Positions 24,136-35,279 of a DNA stretch of 64,000 bases are shown piece after piece; within the stretch, counting starts at the first letter, position 1, and each line of letters begins with the position of its first letter. The position numbers and the translations under genes were made by a program. Below the pieces are notes generated by a model. It had not been told where the DNA came from. It saw nothing but the letters and a program-made list of their open reading frames with translations, and searched no databases. Source of the DNA: Skeletonema tropicum (taxonomy: Eukaryota > Bacillariophyta > Thalassiosirophyceae > Thalassiosirales > Thalassiosiraceae); NCBI GenBank assembly GCA_037178625.1, contig CM074139.1, positions 2,046,001-2,110,000 of the forward strand. Reading direction: 5' to 3'.

Positions 24136-24639
24136 AATTTTACCATCACTACACGCAATATAGATACCTCTGAAACTGGAATATTGTGATATCATATTTT
24201 CTCCCAATGCATCAGATTTGTGATTGTGTTATCAGAGGCTCATCTGATGCTCTTCTGACTGTCAGATTATCAAATGGAAGCATCAGTATAAAGAAACTTT
24301 ATATCAGAGTAAAATCTGTCAGCTGTCAGAATAAAAAAACTCTAGATCAGAATAAAATGTGTATCTCATCAGAATATATTCTGATTTTTGTAACATTTTA
24401 TTGCATGACACATGTTTAACAACCATTAAAATCCACAACATCACATGACATGACACACAATATGTAACAAAGCTTTATTACTATTACTTCCATGGTGAGC
24501 TGGCTGCAGTTATGGAACAAGTGTGTTCCCAAATGACAAATGACACATGGACTCAATGGTGAGCTAATGCCTACGGAACCTCTGTCACTTCTGATAGAGG
24601 AAGGTTTCTTGCTCTTGTTATCATTAGACTCTACTAAGC

Positions 24640-25270
24640 CAAACCAAAGGAGTGAGCCAAGATGGTGTCTGAGGGTAAAGGATAGCAACAACAGCATCAG
24701 TTTAGCAAATGGTATACAGTGTGTGAAAGAAGCTATTACAAGCAGAGCATCAGACTCTTACCTTTTGATTCCTGCAACGAGCCGAACGGAATTCAATTGC
24801 ACATAGCTTGTCTGCAGACAAAAGAGACAACAAAGAAGTTTAGCCAACAGTCGTGAAAGAATCTAATACATGCCACATCATATTCTCACCTCTTTGTTAC
24901 TTGGACACGCCAAAGTAAAATTATTTTAGTCCCTGCGTTGAGCCAAGATGATGTCAGTGACAAGCAGAAATAGTTAGCGAATGGCAATGTGCGTGAAAGA
25001 ATCTCCAAGAGGCAGCAACAAAGTCTCACCTCTTGTCCCTGCGCCAAGCAAAGAGGATGCCGAAGGCAATACAAGAATAAGTTTAGCGAACAATGTTGTT
25101 GTAAGAGAAGCAAATACATGAGCCAAGATAGACTCACCTCTTTATTCCTGCATCGAACCCTCTCAAAAACGAATAGGTACAGTTGTTCAACATTACCCTT
25201 CCAAAGACAAGAGGCTCCAACAGCAAGAGCCATGTAGACAACAATTGCGTCCAGCACAATGAGCATTCCC
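24640..25270. repeat. Degenerate ~110-130 bp repeats
   Basis: Successive segments share the order gagccaagat, gtttagc.aa, gtgaaagaa, ctcacctctt, .tcctgc. On the minus strand each repeat carries an AG-GTGAG splice-donor-like junction (near 24760, 24890, 25030 and 25138; another occurs at 25747). They are too diverged to define an exact unit by eye. Confidence 0.5.
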
Positions 25271-25489
25271 CTTACACAGTAGAGACAAAAGCTATGTCAA
25301 CCCACCGGCCAAAAGCATGAGACTCGAGATATTGCAAGGGAATAGATGCTGCTTCCTCCACAACTGCACAACTGAAGGACTCCATAATGCACAACTGACG
25401 AGACTTGTTGAGGTATGAGACTTCGTAAAGCACAACCGAAGAGACTCCTACGGCAAGAGCTTGTCGTGTAGACAAGTAACGACATCAAC

Positions 25490-27345
25490 GAGCCAAGGCA
25501 TGAGACTTGAGGTATTGAAGGAGAGTGCCACTGCTCAGACCACAGCAGAACTGAAGAGACTCCGTGATGAAAAACTGAGGAGACTCCGATGGCAAGAGTT
25601 CCTCATGTAGAGGGCAAGTAGTGACATCCACCGGCAAAGGCATGAGACTTGAGGTGCTGTTGAAGGAGAGCTCCATAGGTCATGCACAGATATAAGTTTG
25701 AGGATGACATTGATGTAAGAAGAGCTATTACAAGCAGCCAGTACTCACCTCTTTATAGCCTACAACTAAAGAGACTCCGTAATGAACAACTGAAGAGACT
25801 CTGATGGTTGAAGGAGAGTACCGCTGCTCCGACCACTGCAGAACTGAAGAGCAGAACATCCACCGGCCAAGGCATGAGACTTGAGGTATTGAAGGAGAGT
25901 GCCACTGCTCCGACCACTGCAAAACTGAAGAGACTCCGTAATGAACAACCGAAGAGACTCCGATGGCAAGAGTTCCTCGTGCAGAGGACAAGTAGTGACA
26001 TCCACCGCCCAAGGCATGAGACTTGAGGTATTGAAGGAGAGTGTACCGCTGCTTCGAGCACTGCAGAACTAAAGAAACTCTGTAATGAACAACCGAAGAG
26101 ACTCCGATGGCAAGAGTTCCTCGTGCAGAGGGCAAGTAGTGACATCCACCGGCCAAGGCATGAGACTTGAGGTATTGAAGGAGAGTGCCAATGCTCCGAC
26201 CACTGCAGAACTGAAGAGACTCCGTAATGAACAACCGAAGAGACTCTGATGGCAAGAGTTCCTCGTGCAGAGGACAAGTAGTGACATCCACCGGCCAAGG
26301 CATGAGACTTGAGGTATTGAAGGAGAGTACCGCTGCTTAGAGCACTGCAGAACTAAAGAAACTCCGTAATGAACAACCGAAGAGACTCCGATGACAAGAG
26401 TTCCTCGTGCAGAGGGCAAGTAGTGACATCCACCGGCCAAGGCATGAGACTTGAGGTATTGAAGGAGAGTGCCAATGCTCCGACCACTGCAGAACTGAAG
26501 AGACTCCGTAATGAACAACCGAAGAGACTCCGATGGCAAGAGTTCCTCGTGCAGAGGGCAAGTAGTGACATCCACCGGCCAAGGCATGAGACTTGAGGTA
26601 TTGAAGGAGAGTGCCAATGCTCCGACCACTGCAGAACTGAAGAGACTCCGTAATGAACAACCGAAGAGACTCTGATGGCAAGAGTTCCTCGTGCAGAGGA
26701 CAAGTAGTGACATCCACCGGCCAAGGCATGAGACTTGAGGTATTGAAGGAGAGTACCGCTGCTTAGAGCACTGCAGAAATAAAGAAACTCCGTAATGAAC
26801 AACCGAAGAGACTCCGATGACAAGAGTTCCTCGTGCAGAGGGCAAGTAGTGACATCCACCGGCCAAGGCATGAGACTTGAGGTATTGAAGGAGAGTGCCA
26901 ATGCTCCGACCACTGCAGAACTGAAGAGACTCCGTAATGAACAACCGAAGAGACTCCGATGGCAAGAGTTCCTCGTGCAGAGAACAAGTAGTGACATCCA
27001 CCGGCCAAGGCATGAGACTAGAGGTATTGAAGGAGAGTACCGCTGCTCCGACCACTGCAGAACTAAAGAGACTCTGTAATGAACAACCGAAGAGACTCCG
27101 ATGGCAAGAGTACCACTGCAGAACTGAAGTGACTCCGTAATGAACAACCGAAGAGACTCTGATGGCAAGAGTTCCTCATGTAGAGGGCAAGTAGTGACAT
27201 CCACCAGCCAAGGCATGAGACTTGAGGTATTGAAGGAGAGTGCCACTGCTCCGACCACTGCAGAACTGAAGAGACTCTGATGGCAAGAGTTCCTCATGTA
27301 GAGGGCAAGTAGTGACATCCACTGGCCAAGGCATGAGACTTGAGG
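25490..27345. repeat. 142-bp tandem array with 426-bp higher-order period
   Basis: The anchor catgagacttgaggtattga recurs at 25873, 26015, 26159, 26301, 26443, 26585, 26727, 26869 and 27011, nearly all 142 bp apart, with looser copies from 25499 and to 27332. Variant units repeat every third position: the gcttagagcactgcag type near 26335 and 26757 is about 426 bp apart. Long minus-strand open frames over this region (for example 26069-27055 and 26353-27318) are by-products of a unit lacking stops in all three frames, and I do not call them genes. Confidence 0.9.
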
Positions 27346-27499
27346 TATTGTAACGGCAGTGCTGCTGCTTCACTCCGCCACACATCTGAAGAGACTCCGA
27401 CGACAACAGCGAAATACCATAGACGAGTAATGACATCTGCAATTGAGGTATTGCAAGGGAAGGAGTGCTGCTGCTCCCACCAACGCACATCTGAAGAGA

Positions 27500-28540
27500 C
27501 TTCTTAAAGCACAACTGAAGAGACTCCAGTCAAGTAGACAAGTAATGACATCTGTGATGAACAATCGGTTTCCACAGTAGAACAGAAATAGATGCTTCCT
27601 CCTTCAATTGAATGCCATCTCAGCCAATGAGGATGATGTGTGCACGAAGAGCATTCCACTTCCAATTTGGGAGTTTTATCATAATAGAGAGCAACAAACT
27701 CACCCATGTTAGACAATGGCTTAGCATTTGTGAACAAACTAAATAAGAAATATTGAATAGCACGTACCTCAAAGTTAATCGTTCCAAGAAGGGACCCATT
27801 GCTGCAATAATATTATTACCAAATCTGCCAAGAGGTTTCGTCCTCCATATAGCAGCTCAACGGTTCGTTCGTGCAACGCTCATAATGATCAATATCTCAG
27901 ATGGCACAATAAGGAGTCACCGTCCCAACGTTCAGCTGTGCGTCCCAAAAGTGCGGTGGAAGAAAGAGGTTTCAGTATGACGGCTGAAAGGACTCCAACT
28001 TGCAAAGTTAATCACTTCTTAGAACAGAGGGGATCTTTAGATAGCTTCAAGTCCAGTGCAGTCCGTCTTATAACTCCCGGGATTAGTTTCTCGCACGTAG
28101 CTTCCACCTTTCGTCGGGCACATCTATGTCGATGTGGCAGACAATCTTGACGAGTTGCTATATATAAAAGAATCCCCCCCAAACACAAACTTCGGTTGAT
28201 TTGATGCTTCAGTTGTATAATATCTGAGTAAAACTCTGTGGTGTAGATGATCAAAACAAAGTAGCCGAGTGATTCCGTCTGATTGGATAACAGTGGAGGC
28301 GGAGGAGGGGGAGTGGATCTGTCGAATTAATAAATGATGTCGTCTGTTAAATAACAAAGTTGGGGAGGGGGGAGACAACAAAATGATTAATTTTAGTGGC
28401 GAGGACAATGGCGTTGTATTTGTGATCAAATTAAATAAAAATATGAAAGAGCACACGTACCTCCAAACAGAGAGCATCAATCCCCAAGTGCTGTTACTGC
28501 CACTTCTGGCAATATGTACGTGGACTATGCCGATCAAAAT
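27500..28540 (-). other. Possible remnants of a spliced minus-strand gene inside the TIR element
   Basis: A plausible coding stretch reads MGEFVALYYDKTPKLEVECS on the minus strand from about 27704. Upstream, two donor-like sites with the same core (gaggtacgtg) occur near 27770 and 28455. A short open frame starts at 28537. I cannot assemble a continuous gene and recognise no domain. It may be cargo or a decayed transposase region. Confidence 0.2.
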
Positions 28541-29401
28541 AAATAATCACGCATGTCTTTGTAAATGATAGATAAGCATTATCAGTGACCCCAGCCGATG
28601 ATCACGCCGCAAGCGCTCATAATATTGTTGAATCGCCGATATTATTGGTGTGTAACAACACTGTAGGCGAGCACGGTCCATGAAGATGTTATCGTGCATG
28701 TGAAGAAGATCGTTATTTTATTTTCATCAACGGACACAAGATAATATGTCGAAGGGCCCAAAACAAAGATGAATGCAGGAGGCGGTTTATTCCTTGAGCA
28801 TCATCGGTAGATAACGACTCTATGTGGATGTTGGCGGCGCTTTGGGGTGATGCACCCATCGGCGGCGAAGGTAGCAAGGGCGGAGTTGTGGACGCCATGG
28901 TCGTTATTTATTTTGAAAATGCTGTACATATTCATAAACGACGTTGCACATCTATCAGGAGAAGCAGGGAAAGGGTCACATTTGGATTTCTGTCCTTCTT
29001 TCTTCGGTCTTAGACGCATTTGCTACACACATGACAAAAACATCCCAAATAGTAATGGGAGTGTTTGATAAAGGGCACTTAAAAAATGAGCCCAGAACCT
29101 ATTCCAACAGCGCTTGGCCAATGAGAACAAAAAAATCTGATGTGACAGCATCTCAATTCTGATGAATGCACTAAATCAGAATATATTCTGATTTGTCAGA
29201 ATAAAATTCTGACAAATCGGAAAAGATTCTGTCAAATCAGAATATATTCTGATACAACAAAATTAAACTGCAAAAACACAATATTCCAGTTTCAGAGGTA
29301 GATAGATAGATTATTTGATAGTCACGTCATAGAAGCACCTACCTATCTAATCACAAACTTCTATGCACTACAGATCCTACACAAACACACCATGTATAGA
29401 T

Positions 29402-29732
29402 TTAGACGCCTCTAGCATCGCACAAGACAGCGTACCAGTCAATCAGACGACGATGGGAGCGAGAGTGAAGAATTCATTGATATCTCATCTTACTCATCAA
29501 ACTCAAACGATCACCTTTTCTCCGACTCTTCAGCTGCGTCAAACTCTTCGGCCTCATCATCAAGCGACAGCGAATCAGACGAAAGTGAATTAGACGAAGT
29601 AGATTGTCTACCAGGAGCCTTGAAAATGCGCTCTCTGGAGAATGACAGCGACAGCAATCCAACTGCTAGCTCTAATGACTCTGATTCTGATATTGTCAGA
29701 TTGTGTTTAAGGAATGCTTGCCACCGTCTGTA
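29402..29732 (+). other. Acidic Ser-rich open stretch, unassigned
   Basis: A plus-strand frame without a clear start encodes Ser/Asp/Glu-rich sequence (SSYSSNSNDHLFSDSSAASN, then SDSESDESELDEVDCLPGAL) to a stop at about 29732. The codons look protein-like, but the sequence is low complexity. It lies between the 5.1-kb TIR element and the LTR element. It could be a gag-like or gene remnant. Confidence 0.25.
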
Positions 29733-30098
29733 ATTCTTCGGTGTATCTGAAGCTATTGTTAAAGCACGAGACTGATAATCTCTCAAGTTGAGAATTATCT
29801 GTCATAAGACCGTCAAACAGAGTCGGGATAATCTAAGCGAACATTCAGGCGGGAACACGGATCGGAGCGAGATCGGTGGACTTGTAAGGAGGATCGTAGA
29901 GTACCAGAAAACGAAGGCAGTGTTGAGACGTCTAATTCTAACTTAAGCCGGACACGAAGCACTGAAGCTCTGCTGTTGTGCGTCCTACTCGACTATCGAA
30001 GTATTGATGTAGTAAATGTGCCTTGAGGCAGCGGATGTATTCCAACGTAGTTATTACTATTTCATTATTCTTATCTTGATTGTGTTGTGAGCGCCATA

Positions 30099-30219
30099 TG
30101 TTAGATTACACGTATGTAGATACAAGTAGAGTACGGAAATACTCTAATCATTATCTTTTATCTCCTATCTAATCTATCAATAGCATCGATTGGAAGTAGG
30201 GAGATCGAGGATACTAACA
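30099..30219 (+). repeat. 5' LTR of non-autonomous copia-type element
   Basis: 121 bp, starting tgttagattacacg and ending gatactaaca (TG...CA ends with short inverted repeat). It is preceded by CCATA (30094-30098). Only one difference from the 3' LTR was seen by eye (tatg against tacg near the start). Confidence 0.92.
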
Positions 30220-30760
30220 GGTTATAGAGCCTATACAATCACCAACAATGAAGTTCATTTATGCCATAATTCCATTTGTGAATTTGTGACAACTTAGGAT
30301 TTGGAACGCTGCCTTTTTATCATCATTATCGGGAATATGGGATTTAGGAATTATGGGAATGGGGATTTACGTTATTTCATGTCGTCATCGACGAGAAGCC
30401 ATCTGCTCGGAAGTAGCCATCTGCTTGTTTTGGCGGGATAAGATTTTATTTCACCACAGGTTGAAGCACTACCATGACACGTCGACCTCTCACTTAGTAG
30501 ATAGAAATAAAGAATAAACAACGTGTAGTAGACGAAGCCGACAATGGCGGAGACTTCTCCCAATAATACTTCGATAGTCGGGTAGGATAGATGAGCAGAT
30601 AGCTCCAACATCCAGCTTAATTTGGTATTTGAACTCAACGTTCCAGAATCTTCATACGTCCTTCATCCTTCACTTCCGCCGAGCCACCCGTCATTCAGAT
30701 CAGTGATCCTCGTACTGCAAGTCAACGTCGATGTACGCATATAGATTTCTCAGGCTTTGA

Positions 30761-31882
30761 GCAGATAATACTCAACTTGAGAATTTGGCAACCAACGAAT
30801 TTGTTGGCGGCGCAACTCATGCGCTATTAAACAAAATTGTCATTGCCACACCTCCACAAGGTACATGCCATGACAATATTATTAACGGAGCAACAACACT
30901 ACGTGTAGATTCACCAACATTTATCAGTGACACACCTCCTACAAAGCAAACAACATCAATTAGGTACTTACCAGTCGAGGACGCTGACGATGTGTACGCA
31001 GCCCATGATAACATGCTACACAACTTGGATACTCTTATTAACACCTTTGACGACTCTGAGCAATCTACTCAGTATGAACCATTTAATTATGAAGACAGTG
31101 ACGAGTATGAGGAATTAGTAGAAACTCTTCCACAACTCCAACACGACCTGGAAACAGCGGGGAAGATTTTTTTAGCAGCAACTCAGCGAAATCATATTGC
31201 ATTTGAGGTTGAGGACGAATACAATACTGATGAAGAAGAGAGTTTCATGAAGCTTGAACCGAAGGTTGAGGACGAATACAATACCGATGAAGAAGAGAGT
31301 TCCATGAAGCTTGAACCGAAGGTTGAGGACGAATACAATACTGATGAAGAAGAGAGCTCCATGAAGCTTGAACCGACTGAGGTTACAGCAGCGGATATAG
31401 TGCTGAATGATAGCGCGCAGAGGACTCGTATTGGAACTAACAAAATTGAAATTGAGCAGTGGAATTGTGTTGAAACTAAGACAACTGAAGTTGAGCAGAG
31501 GAAACGTATTGGAACTCAAACAACCGATGTTAAGCAGCGGAACTGTATTGGAACTAAGACAACCGATGTTGAGCAGAGGAAATGTATTGGACCTAAGATG
31601 AACGATGTGGATCAGCAGAATATTATTGGAACTAACTCTGGAGTGCAGGCAAAACCGTGGTCGTTTATGATTGACGAAGGTTACCTAGTGGCTGATATTC
31701 CCGTTACCTTAATGCATTCAGGCGATCAAATGGGTCTGTATGGTAGCCAGTGGAATCCTGGGATCGACCGGGGTAACCCAGATGATTCAGTTACAAAAAC
31801 AACCCTTGATTACCCCAATGATGTTGGAGACAACTTGGTCACGTCACTCATTGTAAAGTGGACTTCCTTTGTCCTTTATTGA
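30761..31882 (+). CDS. Internal ORF of the LTR element with two protein repeat families
   Basis: The frame opens after a stop at 30758-30760 and runs to 31882. There is no ATG near its start (TTG at 30785; first ATG about 31012), so translation may depend on splicing or be absent. The central part has three 19-residue repeats (VEDEYNTDEEESSMKLEP core), then several 12-13-residue repeats (TTDVEQRKCIGTK type). The C-terminal 90 residues (SFMIDEGYLVADIPVTLMHS onward) look globular. It matches no gag, protease, integrase or RT motif that I can see. It could be captured host sequence or a degraded gag. Confidence 0.5.
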   Translation, partial: ADNTQLENLATNEFVGGATHALLNKIVIATPPQGTCHDNIINGATTLRVDSPTFISDTPPTKQTTSIRYLPVEDADDVYAAHDNMLHNLDTLINTFDDSEQSTQYEPFNYEDSDEYEELVETLPQLQHDLETAGKIFLAATQRNHIAFEVEDEYNTDEEESFMKLEPKVEDEYNTDEEESSMKLEPKVEDEYNTDEEESSMKLEPTEVTAADIVLNDSAQRTRIGTNKIEIEQWNCVETKTTEVEQRKRIGTQTTDVKQRNCIGTKTTDVEQRKCIGPKMNDVDQQNIIGTNSGVQAKPWSFMIDEGYLVADIPVTLMHSGDQMGLYGSQWNPGIDRGNPDDSVTKTTLDYPNDVGDNLVTSLIVKWTSFVLY

Positions 31883-31945
31883 AAGGATAGAGATGCTATT
31901 TGGTACAATCCGATATCGACTACGTGATATCGAATTGTGGGGGGG

Positions 31946-32066
31946 TGTTAGATTACACGTACGTAGATACAAGTAGAGTACGGAAATACTCTAATCATTA
32001 TCTTTTATCTCCTATCTAATCTATCAATAGCATCGATTGGAAGTAGGGAGATCGAGGATACTAACA
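31946..32066 (+). repeat. 3' LTR of non-autonomous copia-type element
   Basis: 121 bp, same as the 5' LTR except one base. Preceded by a purine tract and followed by CCATA (32067-32071). Confidence 0.92.
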
Positions 32067-32339
32067 CCATAAAGCGAGTTGGCTTTAGTATCTTGTGTAA
32101 AGATATGGCGGGAAAATAAGTTCTGCTGAACCGACGATCGCGGAAGATTCGACGTTCAACTTGCGGTAGATAAATGGGACGATTCCCATTAATCGGGATA
32201 TGAGTATCTTCAATATCCATAAGTAGTGTACCATTGATGACATACTGGTACGATTGCGGTTGCGCTCATCTGCTTTCTTACATAAGTTGACATGATTCGA
32301 GCATGGTGATGGTGCGTGTAGTGATGGTAATTTGGCGAG

Positions 32340-32985
32340 GACACTCAGAGACAGTAGGGACACTCAGGGATAGTCAGGGACAGTGAGGGACAGTAGGGAC
32401 ACTCAGGGATAGTCAGGGACAGTCGGGGACACTCGGGGACACTCAGGGACAGTCAGGGACACTCGTCCCTGACTGTCCCTAGATGTGACAGATTTGAATA
32501 CTGCTTTTCTTGCGTTGGATCGCCAAACGAGGCCTTTCGTAAAACGCACGTATAGTGACACAAGTCACATTAGCAAGTCACAAGTCACACTGCCTTTACA
32601 CTAAAGGCCTCATCTCATAGGGGGTCTTCCTGTGCGTGTAGGAGTAAATATTGTATCGTCCAAGTCCAAACATCTAGAGAGAGAGGTACTCCTTTCAGAC
32701 GACAGTATTCCATGGAGCTCCTTGGCAGGTCATCACGGGTTTCACGCGGCACTCTATGGCAATCCCTTTCTGCAACGGTAGTCGCTAAAATTAGTCCCTT
32801 CTCTCGTAAAAGAGAAAGTATTTCGTATGTGTCATAATACAAAACTATGTGTCATTAAATGTGTGTTGCGGCTGGGTAAGAAAGCGGGGGGCTTTTTCAG
32901 CGAGAAAAGAACTATTCTTTTAGCCTCTTTTCAGGGCCTTTTAGAGCGGCGTAGATGACTCCAAGAAACCTGGCGTATTTATTAT
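32340..32985. repeat. Right arm of the long inverted repeat
   Basis: Reverse complement of blocks in 23641-24135. It includes the gggacactca satellite (32340-32480), the cgccaaacgaggcctttcgt block, the ggcctcatctcatagggggt block and the outer end ggagtc-reverse gactccaagaaacctggcgt. About 240 bp between blocks (32640-32885) has no partner in the left arm. Confidence 0.7.
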
Positions 32986-33009
32986 ATTATGCTTGTACTC
33001 GGAGTATTT

Positions 33010-34497
33010 GCATGCGCTAGTCGACGCGCCATTCGTCGCATGCGACGATGCGATGCGGCGTCGCACGGATAGAAAAGCCGATATCGAACACAAAAAGCAT
33101 AATTTTGGATAGAAATAGGTATTTTTCACCCCAACAACCAGCCAAATCTTGTTGCGACGCAGAAAATCTGGCATTACTACGCCAATATTGGCCAATAATA
33201 TGCCGATGCTTTAAGCTGAAAGACTAATAACTTTCTACTTATATCGTTTGGAATGCATCTTCAACGTTTGGTGGTGATCAGTTCAACTGCTGCGATATTT
33301 GCTGTAATCACGCACAAACACTAAAAAAATCTTGAAAAAGTGCATCTGACATGACGAATCCGAAGGCAAACCATAGCATTATCGATCCCATACACCCTCC
33401 ATCAACACTAAGAAGACACTCCCTAACCCAATTTTTCACGCTGATTCCAATTATGTAAGCTGCAGCGTTTAATTCAAAGTAGTTTTGATGATAATTGCGG
33501 GTGACGCACATACACATGAATGTCTGCACATACCGGGCATGCCATAAGATGCTCATGTTTATGTAATTTAGACAACATAATAGTAGAATATCATTAATAA
33601 CTCCTTCCATATGCTATGATACTTGCTTAATTACTCGGATTTATGAATTACTCGCAACATCTATGCAATCATGGAGTTTTATGTCGATCATTCGGCCTCT
33701 CATTTCATGAGACTTTGTAGGAAAGCCACTGATAACAGTTATAACGTTGTCTCCAACCACAGCAAAAGGCGCACAATAGGTGGCTGTTGATTTAATGAGG
33801 CGAAAGGTTCCCAATTGCAGTGTAGGCGTCTTCGGATGGCGGATGGGCTTCTCATAACTCATAACCCACAATCAGTAGTTGTCGAGGAAACCGAGGGTTG
33901 CAGTAGTCACTGTGGTAAGATGGAGCAGTTCACCTCAACAATCTTGATTATCATATAGTAGACAAGACAACTATGATCCATGGTGTGGTTTCAACATGTT
34001 TTGTGTCAGATATATATCCACTATTGATGGAGATTAATTGTGGAAATCTTTCTAAATCGACTTCATAGATTTGGTAGGTTGGATAGGCGTTGCATGAGAC
34101 CCACACCCGGTTAATTAGCGCATATTCCATCCATATATATAATATTGGTCGCCGCTACAAACTTTTTTGCTGTTTAATGGACCGCAACGACGCCTTTGTG
34201 CTACTGGCTACATGTGCTCTGCGGCGGAGGGGGTGAAAATCACCACCGCTATTGTGGTGGTCAAACGTCTCTTTGCGCTGAATATGGCGAGCGGCCGATA
34301 GAACCATTGAATTCAGCGTCAAAATATGGTCTAGAAACTTCATTAGTACTTTGGAATATCGACATTTAATTGTGTAATGAGGGGAGTAGGATGGGAGGCC
34401 TTATGGTGCACAGCTCTTTTTTGCGTCGCAAAGTGTGATTTTGGATTTGCGACGAATGGCGCCTATGCGACGAATGGCGCGCCGACTAGTGCGATGC
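33010..34497. mobile_element. Candidate 1.5-kb TIR element with CG-rich ends
   Basis: The left end gcatgcgctagtcgacgcgc continues into cattcgtcgcat. The right end is its approximate inverse (atgcgacgaatggcgcgccg then actagtgcgatgc). Further gcgacg repeats lie just inside each end. Interior minus-strand ORFs (33308-33610, 33641-33871, 34155-34343) resemble no family I know. No clear target duplication. Confidence 0.5.
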
Positions 34498-34846
34498 CCA
34501 AACGAAAAAAGCGTCTACCAAGGAACTGATCTGCACGCCATTGAAAACCGCATCCCAGGAAGCAATCTGACACACTCAAAATTGAAATTTACTACTCAAG
34601 CTCTTGCTTGGCTGGGTCTGCAATGACACTACATACATACCGAAGCAACAAAAAAGAGATTGGCAGCATTCATGACCATCACCACCACCAATAGTACACT
34701 CTTCATTCATCAACTAATGAGTATGTGCACCCATGACGATGTATCATGGTCATGATGGTGCACTTTTCAAGTAATGAGGTGAAATCTTATAAGAAAGATG
34801 TTGGGCTGATAGTATGGAAAAGAGTAGTATACTACCGCCGAAAAAA

Positions 34847-35242
34847 GGCTAAGTGTATGGTCAGCCTCTAGCCACTTTTTGCCGATTTGTTCGTTCTCAG
34901 CCGCCACAGGGGCTAACCTACCCTTTTATAGGCTTAAAATGCTCCTCTCGTTGTGTAGACTTTGAATCCGTGGCGTCCCTTCAAAAATAAAAAAATATTT
35001 TGTTAGCCCCACTTCTAGAGCACAATTTAAGGATAACCCCAAATGTAGCCCCTTCTCCCAATTTACCCTGTTCTTCAGCGACCAAGAACACATTCACTTC
35101 ACAATTATTCCAAAACAGCTCAGGGACGATGCGGATTTGAACTCCTCTCACTCTCAGCTTTCCATAGCTATGTTGAACATTTTCTGAGCTCAAATACTCG
35201 CTGAGAACTAACATGCTGGCTAGGGTGACCATACACTTAGCC
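34847..35242. mobile_element. 396-bp MITE with GGCTAAGTGTATGGTCA ends
   Basis: 17-bp perfect inverted ends, ggctaagtgtatggtca and tgaccatacacttagcc, with partial extension inward. Flanked by A-runs on both sides, so a target duplication cannot be resolved. No credible ORF. Confidence 0.7.
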
Positions 35243-35279
35243 AAAAATGCTACTCCGAAAAAAATGCTCCTAGATTCTA

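Larger units (their letters stand above)
24167..29298. mobile_element. 5.1-kb TIR element without recognisable transposase
   Basis: The ends share inverted cctctgaaactggaatattg (22 bp match in all). Both sides carry TAGATA (24161-24166 and 29299-29304), a candidate 6-bp target duplication. Subterminal DNA on both sides carries the perfect palindrome tcagaatatattctga (24369, 29176, 29237) and many partial tcagaat copies, as expected for transposase binding sites. The interior holds degenerate repeats and a 142-bp array, but no protein family I recognise, so it appears non-autonomous. Confidence 0.65.
30099..32066 (+). mobile_element. Short (1.97-kb) LTR retrotransposon, non-autonomous
   Basis: Two 121-bp LTRs at 30099-30219 and 31946-32066 are flanked by a 5-bp CCATA duplication (30094-30098 and 32067-32071). 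Directly after the 5' LTR is ggttatagagcc, close to the half-tRNA-iMet primer site (ggttatgagcc) used by copia-group elements. A G-run purine tract (gtggggggg) precedes the 3' LTR. There is no protease, integrase or reverse transcriptase, so it must move in trans. Near-identical LTRs indicate recent insertion. Confidence 0.9.

Noticed and set aside
25728..27318. Several minus-strand ORFs of 130-328 codons
   Set aside because: They overlap in different frames across the 142-bp satellite and arise because the unit has no stops; no start context or domain supports a gene.
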